This document shows, piece after piece, positions 52,251 through 60,215 of a stretch of DNA of 64,000 nucleotides. The notes under the pieces are model-generated. The model saw only the letters and a program-made list of their open reading frames with translations, was not told the origin of the DNA and searched no databases. The stretch spans positions 62,001 to 126,000 of the forward strand of contig JBBFLE010000010.1 in assembly GCA_037481695.1 (NCBI GenBank). The letters run 5' to 3'. The position numbers were made by a program, and so were the translations under genes. Position 1 is the stretch's first letter, and every line of letters begins with the position of its first letter. This DNA comes from a bacterium (GTDB lineage Bacteria; Desulfobacterota; Desulfocorpusculales; Desulfocorpusculum).

Positions 52251-53144
52251 GTGATACTGGAGCAGCTTGTCAACGGGCTCACCCAGGGAGCGGTATATGC
52301 ACTGCTGGCCCTGGGCTTTACCATGATCTTCGGGACCCTAAGGATGGTCACCTTTGCCCACGGGGAGGTTTACATGATAGGGGCCTATGTGGGCTTCGAG
52401 GTGATCCGGCTGATATCACCCAATTTTTTCCTGGCCTTGGCAGCGGCTCTGGCAGCCACCGCCTTGCTGGGTATAATCATCGAGATCCTGGCCTTTCATT
52501 TCCTCAGGGATGCCCCCCACTCCACCTCCCTGCTTGTGACCATAGGTGTGTCCATTGTCTTGGTGAATGCCACCCAGCTTCTCTGGGGGCCTGAGACCCT
52601 GGCCCTGCCCCATGCGCTTCTGGATCGCATGGATTACGGAGAGGTGGAGATAGGGGGTGTGTACATCACCTACTTCCAGGTCCTGGTCATGGGGGTCACC
52701 GTGCTGCTCATGCTCATTCTCTACTTCTTCATAAACCGGACCAGGCTGGGCATGGTGATCAGGGCCACGGCCCAGGACTACGAGGCTGCGTACGCCATGG
52801 GCGTGAATGTTGACCTGGTCTTCATGGTGGCCTTTGCCGTGGGCTCCATGCTGGGGGGAGTGGCCGGTGTCTTGGTGGGGGTCTACTACAACCTGTTTTA
52901 TCCCACCATGGGAGGTCTATACGGCTTGAAGGCCTTCAGCGCAGCCGTGGTAGGGGGGCTAACCAGTCTGCCTGGAGCAGTGGTCTCAGGCCTCATGATA
53001 GGGGTGGTGGAGACCTTCACTGTGGAGCTGGGCACCTCCAGTCTCAGACACATGGTGTCTTTCCTCTTGATGATCCTGATCCTGATCTTCAGGCCCTCAG
53101 GCCTCTTCAGAGGAAAAGAACTGGTGAGAGTGCGGGGGGATTGA
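52251..53144 (+). CDS. livH: Branched-chain-type ABC transporter permease LivH
   Basis: Membrane protein of 297 residues with eight predicted helices. The opening LVNGLTQGAVYALLALGFTMIFGTLRMVTFAHGE and the EAA-like segment RLGMVIRATAQDYEAAYAMGVNVD are typical LivH features, as is YGLKAFSAAVVGGLTSLPGAVVSGL. It starts at GTG 52251 behind GGAG and shares its last base with the start of livM. Confidence 0.93.
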   Translation: MILEQLVNGLTQGAVYALLALGFTMIFGTLRMVTFAHGEVYMIGAYVGFEVIRLISPNFFLALAAALAATALLGIIIEILAFHFLRDAPHSTSLLVTIGVSIVLVNATQLLWGPETLALPHALLDRMDYGEVEIGGVYITYFQVLVMGVTVLLMLILYFFINRTRLGMVIRATAQDYEAAYAMGVNVDLVFMVAFAVGSMLGGVAGVLVGVYYNLFYPTMGGLYGLKAFSAAVVGGLTSLPGAVVSGLMIGVVETFTVELGTSSLRHMVSFLLMILILIFRPSGLFRGKELVRVRGD

Positions 53145-54175
53145 TGCCCAAGCCAGTCAGAGAGCTTCTGGCCAATTCCCCCTGTCTTGCCATCCTCATA
53201 GGGCTGATTCTGGTCCCGCAGATTGTGAGCAACCTCTACGTGCTCCAGGTGATGAGCTTCATGGGGATCTATGTGATGCTGGCCCTCAGCCTGAACCTCC
53301 TCAACGGGTACCTGGGCCTTCTCTCCATAGGACATGCGGCGTTTTACGGCATCGGAGCTTACAGCTCGGCCAAGCTGGTCATGGAAGCGGGATTTCCTTT
53401 CCTGGCCGCCATGCTGGGTGCAGGGGCCGTATCGGGCTTCTTCGGCTATTTCATAGCCAGGCCCACCTTGCGCCTCTCAGGGATCTACATGACCCTGGCC
53501 ACCCTGGGCTTCAACATGGTGCTGTTCCTGGTGCTTCAGAACTGGATGAGCTTTACCAACGGCCCCCTGGGCATAATGAACATACCCGGGCCGGTGATCT
53601 TGGGCTGGAAGGTGGATTCCAGGGCCGATTACTACTACCTCATGATCATCCTGGTGGTGCTCACTCTTGTGAGCATGCGACGTCTCATGAACTCCAGATT
53701 CGGCCGCGCCCTCGTGGCCATAAGGGAAAACGAGCTGGCTGCCGAGGCTGCCGGGGTGCACACCACCCGATACAAGGTGCAGGCCTTTGTGCTCTCTAGC
53801 TTTTACGCCGGTGTGGCGGGAAGCTTCTATGCCCACTTCGTCAAGTTCATAAGCCCCGACAGCTTCTACATATATGAGTCTTTTGTGCTACTGGCCATGC
53901 TGGCCCTGGGAGGACAGGGCAATCTCATAGGGCCTGTGGTGGGGGCATGTTGTCTCATAGTGATTCCAGAGGTCTTCAGATTCCTACAGGAATACAGGAT
54001 GTTCGTGTACGGCGGGATCCTGGTGGTCATGATGCTCTTCAGAAGGCAGGGAATACTGGGAGGCAGGGATTACAGCCTCCGACTGCCCTGGTTCCAGGAG
54101 AAACCCAGGCAGGTTTACCTAAGGGGCGACAAGTTCCTGCCCGAGGAAGAGCAGACCCCTTCCTTGGGGGGCTAG
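53144..54175 (+). CDS. livM: Branched-chain-type ABC transporter permease LivM
   Basis: Membrane protein of 343 residues with about nine helices. YVMLALSLNLLNGYLGLLSIGHAAFYGIGAY and RFGRALVAIRENELAAEAAGV are the standard LivM blocks. The ATG overlaps the livH stop by one base (TGATG). It forms the membrane heterodimer with LivH. Confidence 0.93.
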   Translation: MPKPVRELLANSPCLAILIGLILVPQIVSNLYVLQVMSFMGIYVMLALSLNLLNGYLGLLSIGHAAFYGIGAYSSAKLVMEAGFPFLAAMLGAGAVSGFFGYFIARPTLRLSGIYMTLATLGFNMVLFLVLQNWMSFTNGPLGIMNIPGPVILGWKVDSRADYYYLMIILVVLTLVSMRRLMNSRFGRALVAIRENELAAEAAGVHTTRYKVQAFVLSSFYAGVAGSFYAHFVKFISPDSFYIYESFVLLAMLALGGQGNLIGPVVGACCLIVIPEVFRFLQEYRMFVYGGILVVMMLFRRQGILGGRDYSLRLPWFQEKPRQVYLRGDKFLPEEEQTPSLGG

Positions 54176-54179
54176 CAGT

Positions 54180-54986
54180 ATGGAAACAAAAGAAAACTCC
54201 AGGCCCTTGCTGGAGGTGGAGCGGGTAACCAAGCTCTTTGGGGGTCTGGCGGCTCTCAAAGAGGTCTCCTTCAAGGTGCAGGAAAAAGAAATAGTGAGCC
54301 TCATAGGCCCCAACGGTGCAGGCAAGACCACCCTTTTCAACTGCATCACAGGCACCAATCCGCCCAGCTCTGGCAGCGTGCGTTTCCTGGGGGAGGATCT
54401 TACGGGTCTTGCTCCCCACGAGGTGGCCAGAAAGGGTATTGCCAGAACCTTCCAACACATACGTATCTTCGGCCGCATGAGCGTCTTGGACAATGTGAAG
54501 GTGGGCAACGACCATCTAGGACGCACCGGAGTCTTGAGCGCTCTTCTTAGGCCTCCGTGGGTCCGCAGAGAGGAAGAGGCCACCACCCAAAGGTGCATGG
54601 AGGTGCTTGCCCTCTTTGGAGAGAGGCTGCTTCCCAGGCTGGATCATTATGCTCACACCCTCTCCTATGCCAACAGGCGGCGCCTGGAGGTGGCCAGAGC
54701 CCTGGTCTCGGATCCCAAGCTGCTGCTGCTGGACGAGCCCACTGCCGGAATGAACCCCAGGGAGACCCAGGAAGTGGTTGACCTCATAAGACTGATCAGG
54801 GACCGCGGGCACACGGTGCTCGTGATAGAGCACAAGATGAAGGTCGTCATGAAGGTCTCAGACCGGATAGTTGTCTTGGATCACGGAGAGAAGATCGCCG
54901 AGGGGACCCCAGATGAGGTGATGGCAAACCAGGAGGTGATCAAGGCATACATGGGAGGGCGTAGAGCAGGTGCTGAAACTCATTGA
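54180..54986 (+). CDS. livG: Branched-chain-type ABC transporter ATPase LivG
   Basis: ATPase of 268 residues. Walker A GPNGAGKTT, Walker B LLLLDEPTAGMN and H-loop LVIEHKMKVVM are intact. At the signature position it reads LSYANRRRLEVARAL, the LivG form of the ABC signature (LSYGxQRRLE). It starts 4 bp after livM and overlaps livF by 17 bp. Confidence 0.93.
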   Translation: METKENSRPLLEVERVTKLFGGLAALKEVSFKVQEKEIVSLIGPNGAGKTTLFNCITGTNPPSSGSVRFLGEDLTGLAPHEVARKGIARTFQHIRIFGRMSVLDNVKVGNDHLGRTGVLSALLRPPWVRREEEATTQRCMEVLALFGERLLPRLDHYAHTLSYANRRRLEVARALVSDPKLLLLDEPTAGMNPRETQEVVDLIRLIRDRGHTVLVIEHKMKVVMKVSDRIVVLDHGEKIAEGTPDEVMANQEVIKAYMGGRRAGAETH

Positions 54987-55680
54987 AGTGGACACTTTTT
55001 ATGGACCCATCCATGCCCTCAAAGGGGTCTCACTCCAGGTAGAGGAAAAGGAGGTGGTCTGCCTTCTGGGCGGGAATGCCTCGGGCAAATCCACCACCAT
55101 GAAGACCATCTTGGGGCTAGTGAGACCAAGGAGGGGGGTGGTGGAGTACCGTGGGTCACGCATAGATGGGAGACCCCCGTCAGAGATAGTCAAGGCAGGG
55201 ATCTCACCTGTGCTTGAGGGCAGACGGCTGTTTCCTTATCTCACGGTGCAGGAAAACCTACTCATGGGGGCCTACACCCGCAAAGATAAATCAGATGTGC
55301 GGCAGGACATGGAAAAACTCCAGGAGTTGTTTCCCATCCTGGCTCAGCGAAGCCAGCAGCTGGCCTCTACCCTGAGCGGGGGCGAGCAGCAGATGGTGGC
55401 CATGGCCAGGGCGCTCATGGCCAAGCCAAGGCTACTCATAATGGATGAGCCCTCCATGGGCCTTTCCCCCTTTTTCGTGGAAAAGGTTTTTGAGATCATC
55501 CAGAGCATAAACCAGAGGCAAGGAGTGGCCATCTTGCTTGTGGAACAAAACGCCAACATGGCCCTCTCTGTGGCCAGCAGGGGATATGTGCTCCAGACAG
55601 GGGAAATAGTTCTGGCAGACACTGCTTCCAATCTGCTTAACAATCCCCTGATGCAAAAGGCCTACCTGGGCGTGGCCTGA
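54970..55680 (+). CDS. livF: Branched-chain-type ABC transporter ATPase LivF
   Basis: ATPase of 236 residues. Walker A is GGNASGKSTT, the signature LSGGEQQMVAMARAL, Walker B LLIMDEPSMGLSP and H-loop LLVEQNANMAL. It starts at GTG inside the end of livG. Typical LivF length and features; last gene of the importer. Confidence 0.93.
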   Translation: MLKLIEVDTFYGPIHALKGVSLQVEEKEVVCLLGGNASGKSTTMKTILGLVRPRRGVVEYRGSRIDGRPPSEIVKAGISPVLEGRRLFPYLTVQENLLMGAYTRKDKSDVRQDMEKLQELFPILAQRSQQLASTLSGGEQQMVAMARALMAKPRLLIMDEPSMGLSPFFVEKVFEIIQSINQRQGVAILLVEQNANMALSVASRGYVLQTGEIVLADTASNLLNNPLMQKAYLGVA

Positions 55681-55720
55681 AACAGTCAATTCCTGTGGTG
55701 AGAAAGCAAAGGGGGGAAAA

Positions 55721-56653
55721 ATGAACAAGAAGGAACTGGTGGAGAGGGTGCTTGCGGGAGAGGCTGTGGAAAGGCCGCCTGTGTCCCTCTGGTATCATTT
55801 CGGGATTCAACATGAAAGTGGAGAGCGCTTTGCCCAGACCAGCCTGGCCTTCTTCAGGTATTATGATCTGGATTTCCTGAAGGTCATGAACGACTACTAT
55901 TATCCTCCTCCCCAGGGGTTGGAAGAGGTACGCACCAGAGCCCACCTGGAACGCATAGAGCCCCTGGATGTGGAAAAAACGGTATGGAAAGAGCAGTTCA
56001 AGGCCCTGGAGATCATATCAAGGGAACTCAGGGACAAGGCCTTTTTCCTGGATACGGTTTTTGACCCCTGGCAGACCTTGAAGCGCAACATGGCCGGGGA
56101 GAACATGGATCGCCTCATGGAAGAGGAGCCTGAGGCCCTCATGAAGGCCTTGGAGATAATAACAGGGAACCTCATAGCCTACTGCAGACGCTCTCTGGAG
56201 ATAGGCTCTGCAGGCATATTTCTGTCAATAGCAGGAGGAAGAGAGATACTGAGCCGCCAGAATTTTCTCAGGTTTGTGAAACCCTTTAGCCTTAGGCTTC
56301 TTTCTGCTGTGGAGCCCCTCGGAAAGATGAACACGGCCCACATCCACGGAGAGGATCTTTTCTTTGAAGACGTCCTGGACCTGCCCGTGCAGGTCCTGAG
56401 CTGGTGGGACAGAGGGCCCAAGGGCCCTTCCTTGGCCCAGGTCAAGGAGAGGTTCAAGGGTTGTGTCATGGGGGGAATAGACCAGACCCTGGTCAGCAGG
56501 AGCAGCCCGGCCTTTCTCAGAAGGCATGTGATGGAAGGACTCAGTTTGGGGGGTAGAGAGAGGTTTTTTCTGGCCAATGGATGCAGCATAGACACCTGGG
56601 TTTATCCCGGCTCTGTGAAGGCCATCCTGGAGGCTGCCAGGACAGGCTGCTGA
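55721..56653 (+). CDS. Uroporphyrinogen decarboxylase-family protein (methyltransferase-like, not HemE)
   Basis: Protein of 310 residues of the URO-D fold. It lacks the RQAGRY N-terminus of HemE. MNTAHIHGEDLFF (near 205-217) with a later cysteine in LANGCSIDTW fits the H-x-H/C...C metal site of MtaA/CmuA-type methyltransferases that act with corrinoids, though the match is loose. Family blocks VMGGIDQTLVSRSSP and GSVKAILEAAR are present. GGGGGG-rich sequence precedes the ATG, 40 bp after livF. A corrinoid-linked demethylation of an imported compound is possible but speculative. Confidence 0.75.
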   Translation: MNKKELVERVLAGEAVERPPVSLWYHFGIQHESGERFAQTSLAFFRYYDLDFLKVMNDYYYPPPQGLEEVRTRAHLERIEPLDVEKTVWKEQFKALEIISRELRDKAFFLDTVFDPWQTLKRNMAGENMDRLMEEEPEALMKALEIITGNLIAYCRRSLEIGSAGIFLSIAGGREILSRQNFLRFVKPFSLRLLSAVEPLGKMNTAHIHGEDLFFEDVLDLPVQVLSWWDRGPKGPSLAQVKERFKGCVMGGIDQTLVSRSSPAFLRRHVMEGLSLGGRERFFLANGCSIDTWVYPGSVKAILEAARTGC

Positions 56654-56683
56654 ATCCATAAGCCACGGGAGGTGAAACCTATC

Positions 56684-57157
56684 ATGGATCCCAACGCCAA
56701 GGAGATGATAGAGAAGCTCAGGGCTGCCATAAGAGACAGGGCTATTTGGTTCGCCCTTCTTTACAGGAGCTTCCAAGAGGCTCTTCCTGATGAGGATGTG
56801 GAGAGATTGGCCCGAAAGGCCATTCGAGAATTCGGAAGGATGAAAGCCCTCAAGGATCCCAAGGATTTCAGCCCTGCGCTTTGGGTCCGAAGGCATGTGG
56901 AGAAAGGCTCCAGCCTGGTTTTTGACTCGGAGGTAAAGGCCGCAGAGGGCCGTGCTCTTCAAATGATGAGACACTGCCCCCTGGTGGAGGCCTGGAGGGA
57001 GATGGGTTGTACAGAGGAGGAAATAAGGCTCTTCTGTGACATAGCCATGGAAGGCGACCGTGGAAGGGCCGAGGCCCATGGGGTGAGAATGGATCTTAAA
57101 GAAAGGATAGCCTTCGGGGATTCATGCTGCCACTTGGAGATCTCAGAGGAACTGTGA
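56684..57157 (+). CDS. L-2-amino-thiazoline-4-carboxylate hydrolase-like protein
   Basis: Predicted protein of 157 residues. The pattern of helices followed by a C-terminal LFCDIAMEGDRGRAEAHGVRM and RIAFGDSCCHLEI resembles PF14196 (ATC hydrolase family), where the paired cysteines near the end are conserved. In characterised Pseudomonas members the enzyme opens thiazoline rings, but most family members are uncharacterised. A GTG at 56672 is in frame within the ribosome site; the ATG at 56684 is preferred. It lies 30 bp after the URO-D-like gene and 10 bp before the shikimate kinase. Confidence 0.65.
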   Translation: MDPNAKEMIEKLRAAIRDRAIWFALLYRSFQEALPDEDVERLARKAIREFGRMKALKDPKDFSPALWVRRHVEKGSSLVFDSEVKAAEGRALQMMRHCPLVEAWREMGCTEEEIRLFCDIAMEGDRGRAEAHGVRMDLKERIAFGDSCCHLEISEEL

Positions 57158-57167
57158 GGTATGAGGC

Positions 57168-57686
57168 TTGAACGTTTACCTTTGCGGGATGATAGGCTCG
57201 GGCAAGACAACCCTGGGCAGGCTCCTGGCCCGGGAATTGGGCATGGATTTCTTTGATCTGGATGAGGAGATGGACAAGGCCCTGGGTTACTCCTTCCACC
57301 GCCTGGTGAAGGAAAAGGGCTGGCTGGCTTTCAGGGAACTCGAGTATTCCATATGCAAACGCTTCGCTGGCATGCAGCACGCCGTGGTGGCCCTGGGTGG
57401 AGGCACAGTGCGCTATGAATGGAACCTGGATGTGCTAAGACCCACTGGCATTTTCATCCTTCTTCATGCTTCTCTGGAGACCCTGGCCTCCAGGGTCAGG
57501 CTTGCGGACCGCCCCAGGGTCAACCCCGGGGCTTCCCTGGAAGAGGACCTAAGAGCCATCTGGGAGACAGCTTCGGAAAAATACCTGGGATGTGCCCAAC
57601 TCGTTTACCGGACCGACCAGAAAAGCCTGGAAGAGTCTGTGAATGAGCTGAGGGAGTGGATCCGAAATCACTTGGGGCTGGCTTGA
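57168..57686 (+). CDS. aroK: Shikimate kinase
   Basis: Enzyme of 172 residues phosphorylating shikimate in aromatic amino-acid synthesis. Walker A GMIGSGKTTLG (7-17), the shikimate-binding DLDEEMD (30-36), FRELEYSIC with its conserved arginine, and VALGGGTV (73-80) are intact; the lid arginine is in RLADRPRV. It starts at TTG behind GAGGTATGAGG. Its operon with a URO-D-like and an ATC-hydrolase-like gene is unusual for aroK; no other shikimate-pathway gene is present. Confidence 0.88.
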   Translation: MNVYLCGMIGSGKTTLGRLLARELGMDFFDLDEEMDKALGYSFHRLVKEKGWLAFRELEYSICKRFAGMQHAVVALGGGTVRYEWNLDVLRPTGIFILLHASLETLASRVRLADRPRVNPGASLEEDLRAIWETASEKYLGCAQLVYRTDQKSLEESVNELREWIRNHLGLA

Positions 57687-57861
57687 GCTTCCAGAAAGCG
57701 GGGGGGTGTCTTGGAGGGTCTTGTAACCAGTGCCAGATGCCTGGAAAAGCAAAAGCTTCAGGGAGGAGGCCTCCCCTCCCCAGAAAAAAAGGTTGGTGGG
57801 CCCAGTTCATGTGCTGTGGGGCTTTGGCTTGCAGGCGCCGGGCCATAGTCCTGCCTTTGGG

Positions 57862-59877
57862 CTATTGCCCGTGCTCTGCCCTTACATCCACCTTGTTATC
57901 GTAGAAGGTGCTTCCTCCACCTCTGTCCGTCAGCCTCTGGGATGTGAGGGCGTTGACGGATCGAGGGCCCGGACAATGGGCCAGCCACCATACCCCTTCT
58001 GCCACCACCACGCCTCTGGGCACCTTGCTGGATACCTGGAGGATGAAAGGGACCTCACCCAGCTCATTGAAGGCCACGACCCTCTGGCCCTGTGAGAGCC
58101 TTTTTTCAGAGGCGTCGGTGGGGTTCATGATGAGGAACATACCCTTTTCTAGCCTCAGCAGCCTTTGCTGTTCCCTGAAGGAGGAGTTGAGGCCGTAGAG
58201 GCTTGGGGCTGTCATGAGCCTAAACTCCCCGGGCCCATCGTAAGGAGGCAAATACTGGGGAAGGGAAAGCGGCTCCCTGGGATTAAGGATCTCTATCTTG
58301 CCTGAAGGAGTATCAAAAGGCCTGGCAGGGTCTCTCTTGATCCTGAGCTCCACTGGCTTGCCTTCCCACAGGCTTTTCTCGTCTATGCCCTGGCGAAGGG
58401 GACTGGGGATGGACAGCAGTACCTGGATAAGCTCCTGATCTGTCTTTCTGAAGAAGGGTTCCTCAAAACCCATGGCCTGGGCCAGAAGCCCGAAGACCTC
58501 CAGGTTGGACTTGCTCTGCCCCACAGGGGGGATCACCGCTTCGGCCTTTTGTATGCAGTAATGACCGTAGGAGCGGTACAGGTCGCTATGCTCCAGGGAT
58601 GAGGTTGCAGGAAGAACCACATCCGCATAGAGGGCCGTGTCGGTCATGAACCTCTCATGCACCACGGTAAAGAGGTCCTCCCGTGACAGGCCTTGGATTA
58701 CCTGGTTCTGATCCGGAGCTACTGCCGCGGGGTTGGAATGATACACGTAAAGCCCCATCACCGGAGGATCCTTGATCTGGTTGAGGGCCGTGCCCAACTG
58801 GTTCATGTTGATCCTTCGGGTCTCTTGGGTCATGAAGTCCTCCCTCAGAATCTGGCTCATGTCAAAAGCCTTGCCTGTGGAGGTGGAAGCCAGACACCCG
58901 CCCCCGGGCCTTGCATAGGCCCCTACCAAAGCTGGCAAACACACAATGGAACGCACGCTCATGGCCCCGTTGGCATACCTGGAAAGTCCGCTTCCAAGAC
59001 GGATGAAGGGGCATCGGGCGCGGCCGAAAGCCCTGGCCATCTCTTCCAGGGTGCTTTCATCCAGGCCGGTCAACTCCTTTACCCTGTTGGGTTTGAATTG
59101 GGGGAGCACCTGAGAACTCAATTCCTCGAAGCCCACAACGTGGGAATTCAAGAAATTCCTGTCCAGAAGTCCTTCTCTTACCAAGAGATGCATGAGGCCC
59201 AGGGCCAAGGCTCCGTCGCTGCCTGGCTTCACCAGGAAGACCCTGTCTGCCTCCGAAGATGTGCGCGTCCTGTAAGTTTCCACCAGCCAGACCTGGGCCC
59301 CTCTCCTTTTGGCTTCTCTGACTACTTGGAGGAAGTGGATGTTTGTGGCAAGAGCATTGATGCCCCAGAGGATGACCAGGTCGCTCTTGGCCGCATCCCA
59401 CGGGTCGGGCCCTGGAGTATTTCCCATTACCGCGGCCCAGCCTGCCTCCTTGGCCGGGGAGCAGATGGTCCTGTCCAGCCGGGATGCCCCCAGCCTGTGG
59501 AAAAAGGGGTGGCCGGCGTTTCTTTGGATCAGGCCCATGGTGCCTGCATAGGAATAGGGCAGAATGGCCTCGGCTCCGAACTCTTGGATTATGGAATTCC
59601 ACTTGGAGGCAATTCTATCTATGGCCTCTTGCCAGCTCACTGCGCGGAAATCCCCTGAGCCCTTGGGCCCGTTTCTGACAAGGGGGGTTTTGAGCCTCAG
59701 GGGGGAGTGCACGGTGTCCTGGTATCTGGTCATCTTGGGGCAGAGCGTGCCCCTGGTGAAGGGGTGCTCGGGGTCCCCCTTGACCCTGACCACGTGGCCG
59801 TTTTTGACCTCCACCAGGAGGCCGCAGGTATCCGGGCAGTCATAAGGGCAGACAGAACGTTTCATGACCTTGCTCAT
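57862..59877 (-). CDS. Cytoplasmic molybdopterin (DMSO-reductase family) oxidoreductase
   Basis: Protein of 671 residues starting at ATG 59877 behind GGGAGG. The N-terminal [4Fe-4S] motif is CPYDCPDTC with a fourth cysteine in GTLCPKM. DRTICSPAKEAG near 130-140 may provide the molybdenum ligand. The Mo-bis-MGD binding blocks follow: LVILWGINALATNIHF, VVHERFMTDTALYADVVLPATSSLEHSD, and the C-terminal RGVVVAEGVWW. No Tat signal is present, so it works in the cytoplasm. It is monocistronic with no subunit beside it. The substrate is unknown. Confidence 0.87.
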   Translation of the reverse strand: MSKVMKRSVCPYDCPDTCGLLVEVKNGHVVRVKGDPEHPFTRGTLCPKMTRYQDTVHSPLRLKTPLVRNGPKGSGDFRAVSWQEAIDRIASKWNSIIQEFGAEAILPYSYAGTMGLIQRNAGHPFFHRLGASRLDRTICSPAKEAGWAAVMGNTPGPDPWDAAKSDLVILWGINALATNIHFLQVVREAKRRGAQVWLVETYRTRTSSEADRVFLVKPGSDGALALGLMHLLVREGLLDRNFLNSHVVGFEELSSQVLPQFKPNRVKELTGLDESTLEEMARAFGRARCPFIRLGSGLSRYANGAMSVRSIVCLPALVGAYARPGGGCLASTSTGKAFDMSQILREDFMTQETRRINMNQLGTALNQIKDPPVMGLYVYHSNPAAVAPDQNQVIQGLSREDLFTVVHERFMTDTALYADVVLPATSSLEHSDLYRSYGHYCIQKAEAVIPPVGQSKSNLEVFGLLAQAMGFEEPFFRKTDQELIQVLLSIPSPLRQGIDEKSLWEGKPVELRIKRDPARPFDTPSGKIEILNPREPLSLPQYLPPYDGPGEFRLMTAPSLYGLNSSFREQQRLLRLEKGMFLIMNPTDASEKRLSQGQRVVAFNELGEVPFILQVSSKVPRGVVVAEGVWWLAHCPGPRSVNALTSQRLTDRGGGSTFYDNKVDVRAEHGQ

Positions 59878-60044
59878 CACTGACCTCCCCACGGCTCTTT
59901 TGCATGACCCATCTCTGGGCTCAGGACCGCACAAGACCCTTCCATGGTTCCCACCAATACTTTACCAGGAATTGGCACTCATGGCGTCAGGAATTTTCTA
60001 TGGCAACCCTCAGAAGATGAAGGGTGCAGCAACACTTCAAGCTT

Positions 60045-60142
60045 TTTTTACCCAAATCAGCTCAAAGCAATTTTGGGTAAATTTTGGGAAAGGGAGGGCC
60101 ATTTTTACCCAAATCAGCTCAAAGCACTTTTGGGTAAAATTT
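60045..60142. repeat. Tandem pair of 40-bp hairpin repeats
   Basis: Two near-identical copies (60045-60084 and 60102-60142, period 57 bp) differ by one substitution and one added A. Each carries inverted arms, TTTACCCAAA and TTTGGGTAAA (11 bp with one more pair in copy 2), around a 14-15 nt loop with GCTCAAAGC. The 17-nt spacer is too short for a CRISPR spacer. They lie in the 338-bp gap (59878-60215) between two minus-strand genes, downstream of the FG-GAP gene. The gap holds no other supported feature. Confidence 0.85.
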
Positions 60143-60215
60143 AGGCTTTCCCATTTGGATTCCAAGGCAGGTTCATATGGGGAGGGCTACCCTGTGCCCC
60201 TTGAAGGGCTTGGTA

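Noticed and set aside
60045-60142. CRISPR array
   Set aside because: Only two repeats with a 17-nt spacer, strong internal palindrome, and no cas genes.
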